From: Flavobacterium sp. MFBS3-15
Lineage (GTDB): Bacteria; Bacteroidota; Bacteroidia; Flavobacteriales; Flavobacteriaceae
Assembly: GCF_026107645.2 (NCBI RefSeq)
Contig: NZ_JAPCHV010000006.1
Coordinates: forward strand, 124,001-188,000
Length of the DNA: 64,000 bases
Reading direction: 5' to 3'
This document shows, piece after piece, positions 55,239 through 62,868 of this stretch. How positions within the stretch are numbered: position 1 is the first letter of the stretch; every line of letters begins with the position of its first letter. The notes beneath the pieces were generated by a model. It searched no databases. It was given only the letters and a program-made list of their open reading frames with translations, and had not been told where the DNA came from. A program made the translations under genes and the position numbers.

Positions 55239-55725
55239 CTATTGCTTCGTGTATACGAAGGTCGCTTGAGAGATGGTTGTTATGTCTCCGAATTGCCCCA
55301 GGCCCGGTATGTAGGGGTAATAATCGCCATCAAAATCAAAAGTAGCGGTAAGGTATTCCCTTGCCTGCGATAGGTAGTTTTTCCCACTACCCCCAATTCT
55401 GTTAAAGTATAGGTGAAAGTGACGTTGTTCCCTGAGGCTTCAAAGGTTACCTGCTCATCTTCATACGGGTCTTCCGAAAAGCAATGCACGGGGGAAAACT
55501 GCTGTATTGCCAGTTCCAAAAACGATCTTTGAAACGGTAGTGCAGACAATTTCGTCGATAATTTTCAGAGCCTGTGCCGTCACCGTTAATATCCTGCGGA
55601 GGATGGTTGAGGTCTATGTAGGTAAGTTTCCATGTGCCGTCAGGCGGGGCATTGTTTGAACTATCATCATCGGAGCATGCAAACGCCGTCATGGCCGCGA
55701 GTGCAAGGAGTGTAATTTTTTTCAT
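55239..55725 (-). pseudogene. Broken lipocalin-like lipoprotein 2
   Basis: The start MKKITLLALAAMTAFACSDD and the opening TWKLTYIDL equal those of lipoprotein 3, but the frame shifts at least three times: after DGTGSEN (near 55555), near 55465 and near 55365. Taking the frames in turn gives pieces that match lipoprotein 3: EIVCTTVSKIVFGTGNTAVF, then TFEASGNNVTFTYTLTEL, then the end QATFVYTKQ-stop. With intact sequence but no single frame, it is a recently inactivated copy. If the shifts are sequencing errors it would be a working gene. Confidence 0.8.
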
Positions 55726-55742
55726 TTTAAAATGGTTGGTAA

Positions 55743-56240
55743 TTATTGTTTTGTGTAAATAAAAGTAGTTTGCCTGAAAATGGCTGACGGGTCACCATAC
55801 TCTCCGGTGCCGGGTGTATAGGGGTAAGACTCAACAGCAGATGGATTATATGATGTCGTTAAGCGGTTGCCCTCCCTTATGAAAAAACAGTTGGTAATTC
55901 GGCCTGTTTCCAGGTGAGTGTAGAAAAAAGTTATAGTGTCTCCCGATGTTTCATATTCAGTTATATCCGGTATTGAACTGCCGTATATGCAACATGCCGA
56001 AAAAATCGCGGTAGCATTTTCATCAAACGTAATAGACGAGTTTTCAAGGCAGCTATACTCTTCAAAAAAGTTTTCTGAAAAAATACCATCAGAGTTTATG
56101 TCTTTTGGCCCATCAAAACTGTTCAGGGAGGTGAGCTTCCATGTAGTCCCTTCAAGTGAAGTATTCGTGGTTGAGCTGTCATCATCGAAGCATGCAAACG
56201 CGGTCATGGCCGCAAGTGCAAGGAGTGTAATTTTTTTCAT
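55743..56240 (-). CDS. Lipocalin-like lipoprotein 3
   Basis: A 165-residue lipoprotein with the signal peptide MKKITLLALAAMTAFAC (Cys17 as the likely lipid site, although the next residue is Phe rather than Ser), a short linker and a lipocalin-like domain beginning LEGTTWKLTSLNS and ending TTFIYTKQ. Several cysteines (SCLEN, ACCIYG, NCFF) suggest disulfides. The first 52 bases are almost identical to the broken copy 2, showing recent duplication. Function unknown. Confidence 0.75.
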   Translation of the reverse strand: MKKITLLALAAMTAFACFDDDSSTTNTSLEGTTWKLTSLNSFDGPKDINSDGIFSENFFEEYSCLENSSITFDENATAIFSACCIYGSSIPDITEYETSGDTITFFYTHLETGRITNCFFIREGNRLTTSYNPSAVESYPYTPGTGEYGDPSAIFRQTTFIYTKQ

Positions 56241-56402
56241 GGGATTTATATTGGTTTTATAAAATCCCTACAAAAGTTGCGCCAGTATTTTCTTACCTAA
56301 TCTTCAATGTATGTAAGTCCTGCCTTTGATGTTGCCATGGTATTAAATGACAGCCGTGTTTTATGGCCGATTTTTGCAGTCATGAATCAAAATAATAGTC
56401 AA

Positions 56403-56431
56403 AAAAAATGCCCTTGCATTTGCAGGGGCAT
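56403..56431 (-). terminator. Terminator after lipoprotein gene 4
   Basis: Stem ATGCCCTTGCA/TGCAGGGGCAT (56408-56431, one G-T pair), followed on the minus strand by a T run (56401-56408 as A). It resembles the hairpin after lipoprotein 1 in sequence and place. Confidence 0.7.
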
Positions 56432-56450
56432 CTGATTGAGTCTTATGGAT

Positions 56451-56930
56451 TTACTGTTTTGTAAAGATCATTTTTGCGTTCAGTTTTACAGGGTTTCCGT
56501 CTATTTCCGCCTGATAAAATTCAGGAATATTAATGCGTAGCAGGTTGCCCGACTTTTGGTAAGTGATGCGCTCTGTTTCGCCTTCGATCTCTACTTCGGT
56601 CTTAACAGAAAGGTATTCCAGTTCGTAAGAGCCTTCTTTTGTAGTGGCTTCGCAGGTAGCGCCTTCTTCAGGGGCCACATTCATAAAAGAAGTAAAGCTT
56701 CCGTCGCTGCCAAATTCAAGATATGAATCCGGTAAGCAGTTGCCGGCTTCTGTAAGGAGGTCTGTAGATTCTGTGCCATCACCATTACCGTCAAAAGGTT
56801 CGTTAGTAGTTACAGAAGTAAGTTTCCATTTTCCGGCTACGGCAGAAGTAGTAGTGTCATTGTCGTCGCTTGAACAGGATAGCGCCAATAGCGCGGTTGC
56901 TGCGAAAGCAACCATAGTCATTTTTTTCAT
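56451..56930 (-). CDS. Lipocalin-like lipoprotein 4
   Basis: A 159-residue lipoprotein with lipobox LLALSC (Cys19), Asp/Thr-rich linker SSDDNDTTTS and a lipocalin-like domain beginning VAGKWKLTSVTTNEPFDGNG and ending AKMIFTKQ. It is the closest relative of lipoprotein 1: the signal region KMTMVAFAATALLAL is nearly the same. It is the first of the four genes read away from surE and has a shared leader repeat just before its start. Function unknown. Confidence 0.75.
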   Translation of the reverse strand: MKKMTMVAFAATALLALSCSSDDNDTTTSAVAGKWKLTSVTTNEPFDGNGDGTESTDLLTEAGNCLPDSYLEFGSDGSFTSFMNVAPEEGATCEATTKEGSYELEYLSVKTEVEIEGETERITYQKSGNLLRINIPEFYQAEIDGNPVKLNAKMIFTKQ

Positions 56931-57020
56931 TTTGATTGATTTGATTGATGATTAATAATTTTATTGCGAACAATTAGCTATATGACTACTATAAACGGGT
57001 TTTGTTACATATTTCTTATA

Positions 57021-57059
57021 AAAAAAACACCTGTTGCTGATTTTTTTTCAGGCAACAGG
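57021..57059 (-). terminator. Terminator after surE
   Basis: Stem CCTGTTGC/GCAACAGG (57030-57037 with 57052-57059) with a T-rich loop; on the minus strand the stem is followed by a T run (57021-57027 as A). It separates surE from the lipoprotein array, so the array needs its own promoter. Confidence 0.7.
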
Positions 57060-57146
57060 CGTTTTGAATTCTTTTTATTTGCGGTAGGTGTCTGACTACA
57101 AGTTTTTTATATTACTGAAAGTAGTTTCGTACAAATGTATTTTTTT

Positions 57147-57938
57147 TTAATTTTTTCTATCCTGTTTATGCAACTCCCACCCATTCAACGTCTGTATCGC
57201 ATGGTGCGCGGTTAGGTCAAATTGTACCGGCACCATCGAGATATAGCCGTTGGCGAGGGCCCATTCGTCGGTATCTTCGCCATTGTCGAGGTTCACGAAC
57301 TTGCCGCCCAGCCAGTAGTATTCGCGGCCCATCGGGTTGGTGCGCTTGTCGAAGCTCTCCACCCACATGGCCTTTGCCTGCCTGCACACTTTTATGCCTT
57401 TGATATCTTTTTCATTAAGTTTCGGGAAGTTGACATTAAGGATCACGCCTTCAGGCAATCCATTGTCAAGGACCTGTTGCGCGATTTTTTTGATGAATGG
57501 CTTTACAGGCTCAAAATCGGCATTCCAGTTGTAATCAAGGAGTGAGAAACCGATTGCCGGGATGCCTTCAATTCCGGCCTCTACTGCGGCACTCATAGTG
57601 CCCGAGTAAATTACATTTATAGAAGAGTTCGAGCCGTGGTTCACCCCGCTTACGCACAGGTCGGGCTTGCGTTTCAGTATTTCGTTTACGGCAAACTTCA
57701 CGCAGTCTACGGGCGTTCCGCTGCAGGCGTATTCCTGTTCCACATCGGGGTCTATGTCTATTTTGTTGATGAAAAGCGTGCTGTTGATGGTTATGGCATG
57801 TCCGGTTGCCGACTGCGGGCTGTCGGGAGCTACCACGACAACTTCGCCCAATTCCTTCATTACGGCAATGAGTGCGCGTATGCCCGGTGCGGAAATACCA
57901 TCGTCATTCGTAACTAATATCAGCGGTTTTTTCTTCAT
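57147..57938 (-). CDS. surE: 5'/3'-nucleotidase SurE
   Basis: A 263-residue metal-dependent phosphatase that acts on nucleoside monophosphates and is linked to stationary-phase survival. The metal-binding NDDG (residues 11-14) opens the protein (LILVTNDDGISAPGIRAL), and SPQSATGHAITI, SGTPVDCVKFAV and VSGVNHGSNSSINVIYSGTMSAA follow with the conserved Ser and Asn. Length is normal. It diverges from prc. Confidence 0.95.
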   Translation of the reverse strand: MKKKPLILVTNDDGISAPGIRALIAVMKELGEVVVVAPDSPQSATGHAITINSTLFINKIDIDPDVEQEYACSGTPVDCVKFAVNEILKRKPDLCVSGVNHGSNSSINVIYSGTMSAAVEAGIEGIPAIGFSLLDYNWNADFEPVKPFIKKIAQQVLDNGLPEGVILNVNFPKLNEKDIKGIKVCRQAKAMWVESFDKRTNPMGREYYWLGGKFVNLDNGEDTDEWALANGYISMVPVQFDLTAHHAIQTLNGWELHKQDRKN

Positions 57939-57972
57939 TGTTTGGCAGAATTAAAAATAAGTATCGTACTTT

Positions 57973-57980
57973 TACGTTTG
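57973..57980 (+). promoter_or_regulatory. -7 element upstream of prc
   Basis: TACGTTTG, an exact TAnnTTTG match about 100 bases before the ATG of prc. The nearest TTTG upstream is 28 bases away, longer than usual. Confidence 0.4.
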
Positions 57981-58079
57981 CTAAATTACACAATTTCACA
58001 AAGCACCCCTAATGAAGTTTTTTGGCGATGATGGAGGTTTGGCACGCTTTTTATTGTAAATTGTAATTAAGATAAACTA

Positions 58080-60266
58080 ATGAATGCCGTTATAAAATTT
58101 ATGAAGAGAAATTATAAAATACTGTTGTTTGTAGCGATACTATCGGTAGCGCTATGGAGTTTCATGCCCGGAACGCAGAAAAAATCGGGCGATCCCGACA
58201 GGGACATGGTGCTGTTGGAGCTTTTGACCTATGTAATTGAAAAAGGCCACTACGACCCCGCCGCCATTGACGATACGTTTTCCAAAGGAGTATACAAAAG
58301 CTACCTGGAGCAGATAGACCCTTCCAAGAGGTTCTTTACACAATCGGATATCGATGAATTCTCAAAATATGAAGACAAGATCGATGATATGATCCTGGCC
58401 AAGGATCTTACTTTTTTCGACCTGACCAACACCCGTTTGCTGGAAAGGATCAAGGAGGCGGAAGGTTTTTATAAGGAAATCCTTGCCGAACCGTTCGACT
58501 TTAAAAAGGACGAGCAGTTTAGCGTGGATTACGAGAAAATGCCGTATGTTAAGAATGATAGCGAACTCAGGGAGCGCTGGGAAAAACAGCTTAAACTGTC
58601 AGTGCTTTCTACGGTTACCGATAAAGAGAAGCTACAGGACGAGATTGCGGCTAAAAATACAGATAAAGGGAAAGCATTCGAACCTAAGAAGACCTTTGCC
58701 GAGCTTGAAAAAGAAGCACGTGAGTCGACATTGAAGTCGCTTAACGATTACTTCTCTTTCATAAAAGATTTTAAACGCGATGAATGGTTCAGCATTTACC
58801 TGAATGCCATTGCCGAGCGTTTCGACCCGCATACCTACTATTTTGCACCTGACGACAAAGAGAAATTCGATACCAGCATGAGGGGTTCCCTTGAGGGTAT
58901 TGGCGCCAGGCTGCAAAAGAAAGGCGACTACATTGAAATTTCGGAACTCATTCCCGGCGGGCCTGCCTGGAGGGGCAAAGATCTTGAGCAGGGCGACCTT
59001 ATCATGAAAGTAGCCCAGGGCACAGGCGATCCGGTTGACATTGCCGGTATACGCCTTGACGATGTGGTGAAGAAAATTAAGGGTAAAAAGGGTACCGAAG
59101 TGCGCCTTACCGTTAAAAAAGTTGACGGCTCGATTAAAGTGATTTCCATCATCAGGGAAGTTGTGGAGATTGAGGAAACGTACGCCAAATCGAGCATCGT
59201 AAACAAAGACGGCAAACTATACGGCATCATTAACCTGCCGAAATTCTATATCGACTTTGAAAACAAAGACAGCCGCGATGCTGCCAAAGACGTTGCACTT
59301 GAAGTGGAAAGGCTGAAGCAGCAGGGTGTGGAAGGCATCATCATGGACCTCCGCGATAACGGCGGTGGTGCCCTGAGGACTGTCGTAGACATGGCCGGGC
59401 TATTCATCGAGGATGGGCCGATGGTACAGGTGAAATCAAGCGGCAAGAAAAAAGAAGTGCTTAATGATAAGGATTCAAGGGTGCAATGGGATGGCCCGCT
59501 GGTGGTACTGGTAAACAACTTCTCGGCTTCGGCTTCGGAGATATTCGCGGCAGCCATACAGGATTACAACCGCGGACTTATCCTTGGCAGCAAGCATACC
59601 TATGGTAAAGGTACGGTGCAGAACATCATCGACCTGAACCAATTTGTTCGCGATGACAGCTTTGGCGACCTCGGAGCACTGAAAACAACCACCCAGAAAT
59701 ATTACAGGGTGAATGGCGGATCGGTACAAAGGGAAGGCGTTTACAGCGACATCATCATGCCGGACAGGTTCACGTACATCGACATGGGTGAGCGCGATAC
59801 CGACAATGCCATGCCGTATGACAAGATCGATCCTGCAAGCTACAAGCCGGTAAGGAACAACTTTGCAGGTGTTATCGCAGCCAGCAAAAAAAGGATTGCG
59901 GCCAACCCGCAGTTTAAGCTGATGGATGAGAATGCGAAATGGGTAAATGCCAAGAAAGACGACAACATATTTAGCCTTAATGCTGAGAAATTTAAAGCAG
60001 AAGTAGCTAAAAATGAAGTAGCGACCAAGAAATTTAAGGCACTGAATGATTATAAGAACAGCCTGAAGTTTGAATCCCTTCCGTATGAAAAGGAGATCTT
60101 CAAGAAAGACCCTTCGCTGGCTGAGAAAAAAGAGAGGTGGTATGAAAGCCTTTCAAAAGATATCTACGTAGAAGAAGCGCTGAACATACTCAACGACATG
60201 CAGCCCAAATCATCAGGGAAAGCTGCTGCCAACGTACAAAAAGCACCGCTTCAAAAAACTAAGTAA
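58080..60266 (+). CDS. prc: Carboxy-terminal processing protease (Prc/Tsp, S41)
   Basis: A 728-residue periplasmic protease. An N-terminal hydrophobic segment (ILLFVAILSVALWSFM) exports it; a helical N-domain, a PDZ domain (about residues 270-360, ISELIPGGPAWRGKDLEQGD) and the S41 core follow. The catalytic serine is in SASASE (about Ser484) and the lysine in TYGKGTVQ (about Lys510), with VEGIIMDLRDNGGGALRT before them. The long C-terminal part (DUF3340) marks the Prc/Tsp class, which trims lipoproteins and cell-wall enzymes. The next gene starts six bases later. Confidence 0.93.
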   Translation: MNAVIKFMKRNYKILLFVAILSVALWSFMPGTQKKSGDPDRDMVLLELLTYVIEKGHYDPAAIDDTFSKGVYKSYLEQIDPSKRFFTQSDIDEFSKYEDKIDDMILAKDLTFFDLTNTRLLERIKEAEGFYKEILAEPFDFKKDEQFSVDYEKMPYVKNDSELRERWEKQLKLSVLSTVTDKEKLQDEIAAKNTDKGKAFEPKKTFAELEKEARESTLKSLNDYFSFIKDFKRDEWFSIYLNAIAERFDPHTYYFAPDDKEKFDTSMRGSLEGIGARLQKKGDYIEISELIPGGPAWRGKDLEQGDLIMKVAQGTGDPVDIAGIRLDDVVKKIKGKKGTEVRLTVKKVDGSIKVISIIREVVEIEETYAKSSIVNKDGKLYGIINLPKFYIDFENKDSRDAAKDVALEVERLKQQGVEGIIMDLRDNGGGALRTVVDMAGLFIEDGPMVQVKSSGKKKEVLNDKDSRVQWDGPLVVLVNNFSASASEIFAAAIQDYNRGLILGSKHTYGKGTVQNIIDLNQFVRDDSFGDLGALKTTTQKYYRVNGGSVQREGVYSDIIMPDRFTYIDMGERDTDNAMPYDKIDPASYKPVRNNFAGVIAASKKRIAANPQFKLMDENAKWVNAKKDDNIFSLNAEKFKAEVAKNEVATKKFKALNDYKNSLKFESLPYEKEIFKKDPSLAEKKERWYESLSKDIYVEEALNILNDMQPKSSGKAAANVQKAPLQKTK

Positions 60267-60272
60267 CGGTTG

Positions 60273-61373
60273 ATGGATAAAGCAAATCAATCGCTTACAG
60301 GCTTGGCGCTCCAAAAGTTCAAACGGAACTTTTGGGGCGTTTTAAGTTTAGGGTTCATAGCGGTTTTGCTTTTCATTTCTATTTTTGCCTATGTCCTGGC
60401 ACCCGATAAAACAAGGAATGCCAACTGGGGCGATCTTTCCATCCACTCCCAGTCGCCGGGGTTTACGGTAACGATGCTGCACTTCCCGTCGGAACCTACA
60501 ACTTTTTCCGAATATTTTACCGGCAGGGAAACCCCCGGACAAAAGATTCCTATCCTAAAGTATGAGGTAAAGGGCGACAGCCTGACCTACTACGAATACA
60601 CGGACGACCCGTCGCTGGCCGTTTCCAAAACTATCCCGCTTTCGTCATTTGGCAAAAATGCTAAAGCTCAAACCATATCTAATGACTATATAAAAGAGCA
60701 AAAGTTCATATTGGGTACCGACAGCCAGGGACGCGACCTGCTGAGCCGGCTTATCATCGGTTCAAGGGTATCCATTGCCATAGGATTTGTGGCGGTGTTC
60801 ATTTCGCTGGTGGTGGGCATATTTTTCGGGGCGATTGCCGGCTATTATGGCGGCAGGGTCGATGCTTTCGTAATGTGGCTGGTCAACATCATCTGGTCCA
60901 TCCCAACATTGCTCCTTGTCATTGCCATTACGCTGGCGTTAGGTAAAGGCTTCTGGCAGGTATTCGTTGCCGTAGGGCTTACCATGTGGGTAGAAGTTGC
61001 GCGTGTAGTGCGCGGGCAGGTCATGAGCATCAAGCAGATGCAGTTCGTTACTGCCGCACGGGCACTGGGCTATCGCAATTCGAGGATCATCTTTAACCAC
61101 ATACTGCCCAACAGCATGGCGCCGGTTATCGTAATATCGGCAGCCAACTTCGCGTCTGCCATATTAGTAGAAAGCGGCCTGAGCTTCCTCGGGCTTGGCG
61201 CACAGCCACCCATCCCAAGCTGGGGAGGCATGATAAAAGATCATTACAATTACATTATCCTCGGCAAACCCTATCTGGCACTCGCACCGGGTATTGCCAT
61301 GCTGCTATTGGTGCTTGCCTTTATGATGGTGGGGAATGCACTGAGGGACGCGCTGGATGTGAAGAGTGAGTAG
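60273..61373 (+). CDS. Peptide ABC transporter permease (OppC/DppC type)
   Basis: A 366-residue inner-membrane permease with six predicted helices. The ATPase-contact loop is seen as RGQVMSIKQMQFVTAARALG followed by HILPN, and LVESGLSFLGLGAQPPIPSWG is the OppC signature. A periplasmic stretch of about 110 residues lies between helix 1 and helix 2 (FTVTMLHFPSEPTTFSEYF). No OppB, ATPase or binding protein is nearby, so its partners must be encoded elsewhere. The ATG at 60273 is preferred to the adjacent TTG at 60270. It follows prc by six bases. Confidence 0.9.
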   Translation: MDKANQSLTGLALQKFKRNFWGVLSLGFIAVLLFISIFAYVLAPDKTRNANWGDLSIHSQSPGFTVTMLHFPSEPTTFSEYFTGRETPGQKIPILKYEVKGDSLTYYEYTDDPSLAVSKTIPLSSFGKNAKAQTISNDYIKEQKFILGTDSQGRDLLSRLIIGSRVSIAIGFVAVFISLVVGIFFGAIAGYYGGRVDAFVMWLVNIIWSIPTLLLVIAITLALGKGFWQVFVAVGLTMWVEVARVVRGQVMSIKQMQFVTAARALGYRNSRIIFNHILPNSMAPVIVISAANFASAILVESGLSFLGLGAQPPIPSWGGMIKDHYNYIILGKPYLALAPGIAMLLLVLAFMMVGNALRDALDVKSE

Positions 61374-61606
61374 TTTTTAGTCGCAGTCGCAGTTTTCAGT
61401 GGGTTTACGAAAACACCTTTGTGATATATTTGTAGAGACACAATGCTTGTGTCTCACGTATCCAATATTGTAAGAGTCGCAGGGACTGCACCTCTACGAA
61501 ATGTTGATCAAGGGGATTTACGATATCCATAAGAAATCTGCGTCAAATCCGCCCAATCAGCGTCATCCGCGTTCCAAACTGAAAACTGCGACTGTGACTC
61601 TCAACT
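61373..61606. repeat. Terminal-inverted-repeat element B between convergent genes
   Basis: Related to element A: the left end (61373-61399) has the same CAGTCGCAGTCGCAG-type core starting at the last base of a TAG stop, and the right end (61578-61599) is its inverted copy with one mismatch over 22 bases. The right arm AATCCGCCCAATCAGC and ATCCGCGTTCC (61546-61574) matches element A. The middle differs and holds a nine-base-pair hairpin GAGACACAA-TGC-TTGTGTCTC (61435-61455). It spans almost the whole gap between the permease and rodA. Confidence 0.72.
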
Positions 61607-61611
61607 AAAAC

Positions 61612-62868
61612 CTACCACTCATTCACCTTGTTGGCGTCCATTTTGATGAAAACGAACAGCAATATGGTAAACGCCCAAAGGCTCGACCCACCATACGAAA
61701 AGAACGGCAGCGGTACACCAATCGTAGGGAACAGCTTGATGAGCATGGTGATGTTCACGAAAAAGTGCATGAACAATATGGCCGCGACACAATACCCATA
61801 CGTACGGCTAAATTTAGATTTTTGGCGCTCTGCGAGGTAGAGGATGCGGAGCAGCAGCGTTATGAATACGGCAATAACGACAAGTGCGCCAACAAAGCCC
61901 CATTCTTCACCTACTGTGGTGAAAATGTAGTCGGTATGTTGTTCGGGCACGAAGCCGCCCTTGGTTTGTGTGCCTTCCAGCCAGCCCTTGCCAAACCATC
62001 CCCCGGAGCCGATGGCAATCATCGACTGGTTAAGGTTGTAGCCTTCTGCCTGCTGGTTGACATCCTTGTCGAAAAGCACGTTGATACGGTCTTTCTGGTG
62101 GTCTTCCAGTACGTTTTCGTATACATAATCCACAGAAAATACAAAGCCGGCTATGGCCACAAATATGAGCGTCGATAATATAGGGTTACGGAAAGCACGC
62201 CGGGTCAGGAAATATTGGATAATAATGATTATCGCCGCAGCACCCACCAGTATGTAAGGTTTTACCAATAGTGCTAATATGAACAGGGCAATGGCAACAG
62301 CCCCTGTAAACAGGTACCATCCGGGCAATCCTTCGCGGTAAAGTACAAGGAAAAAGGCCCCGAATATCATGGCGCTCCCCGCATCAGGCTGCATCATGAT
62401 GAGCATTACAGGGAAAATGATGATGGCAAAGGCCACCAATTGATGGTTAACTTTGCTTAGGTTAATCTGTACGTCACTGAGGTATTTGGAGAGTATGAGC
62501 GCTGTGCCTATCTTGGCAAATTCCGAAGGCTGCATGCTGAATCCGCCAAAGGCATACCAGTTGGTTTGGCCCTTTATAGTCTTACCTGCTACAAAAAGCC
62601 CTGCCAGCAATACTATGCCCAATCCGTAGAAAATCAGTGAGAATTTCTCGTATATCTTGGCGTCCATTGTCATGACGACTATAATCAGCGGGATGCAAGA
62701 CAGCAGGAAAATGGATTGCTTGCCATATATCTGCGATATGTCAAATATAGACGTAGTCTCCTTAGGCAGTGATGCCGAATAGATCGTCATCCAGCCCATG
62801 ACAACCAATGCTGCGTAAAGCAGTATGGTTATCCAGTCCATATTAGTTGTTACGCCCTGGTTCTTCAT
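61612..62868 (-). CDS. rodA: Rod shape-determining protein RodA (SEDS glycosyltransferase)
   Basis: A 418-residue SEDS-family peptidoglycan polymerase with about ten helices. Signatures are GFSMQPSEFAKIGTALILSKYL, MMQPDAGSAMIFGAFF, the periplasmic GSGGWFGKGWLEGTQTKGGF with VPEQHTDYIFTTVGEEWG, and GVPLPFFSYGGSSLW. It works with PBP2 in side-wall growth. Its ATG directly abuts the stop of mrdA, so both are made from one transcript; an inner ATG nine codons on is also possible. Confidence 0.94.
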   Translation of the reverse strand: MKNQGVTTNMDWITILLYAALVVMGWMTIYSASLPKETTSIFDISQIYGKQSIFLLSCIPLIIVVMTMDAKIYEKFSLIFYGLGIVLLAGLFVAGKTIKGQTNWYAFGGFSMQPSEFAKIGTALILSKYLSDVQINLSKVNHQLVAFAIIIFPVMLIMMQPDAGSAMIFGAFFLVLYREGLPGWYLFTGAVAIALFILALLVKPYILVGAAAIIIIIQYFLTRRAFRNPILSTLIFVAIAGFVFSVDYVYENVLEDHQKDRINVLFDKDVNQQAEGYNLNQSMIAIGSGGWFGKGWLEGTQTKGGFVPEQHTDYIFTTVGEEWGFVGALVVIAVFITLLLRILYLAERQKSKFSRTYGYCVAAILFMHFFVNITMLIKLFPTIGVPLPFFSYGGSSLWAFTILLFVFIKMDANKVNEW

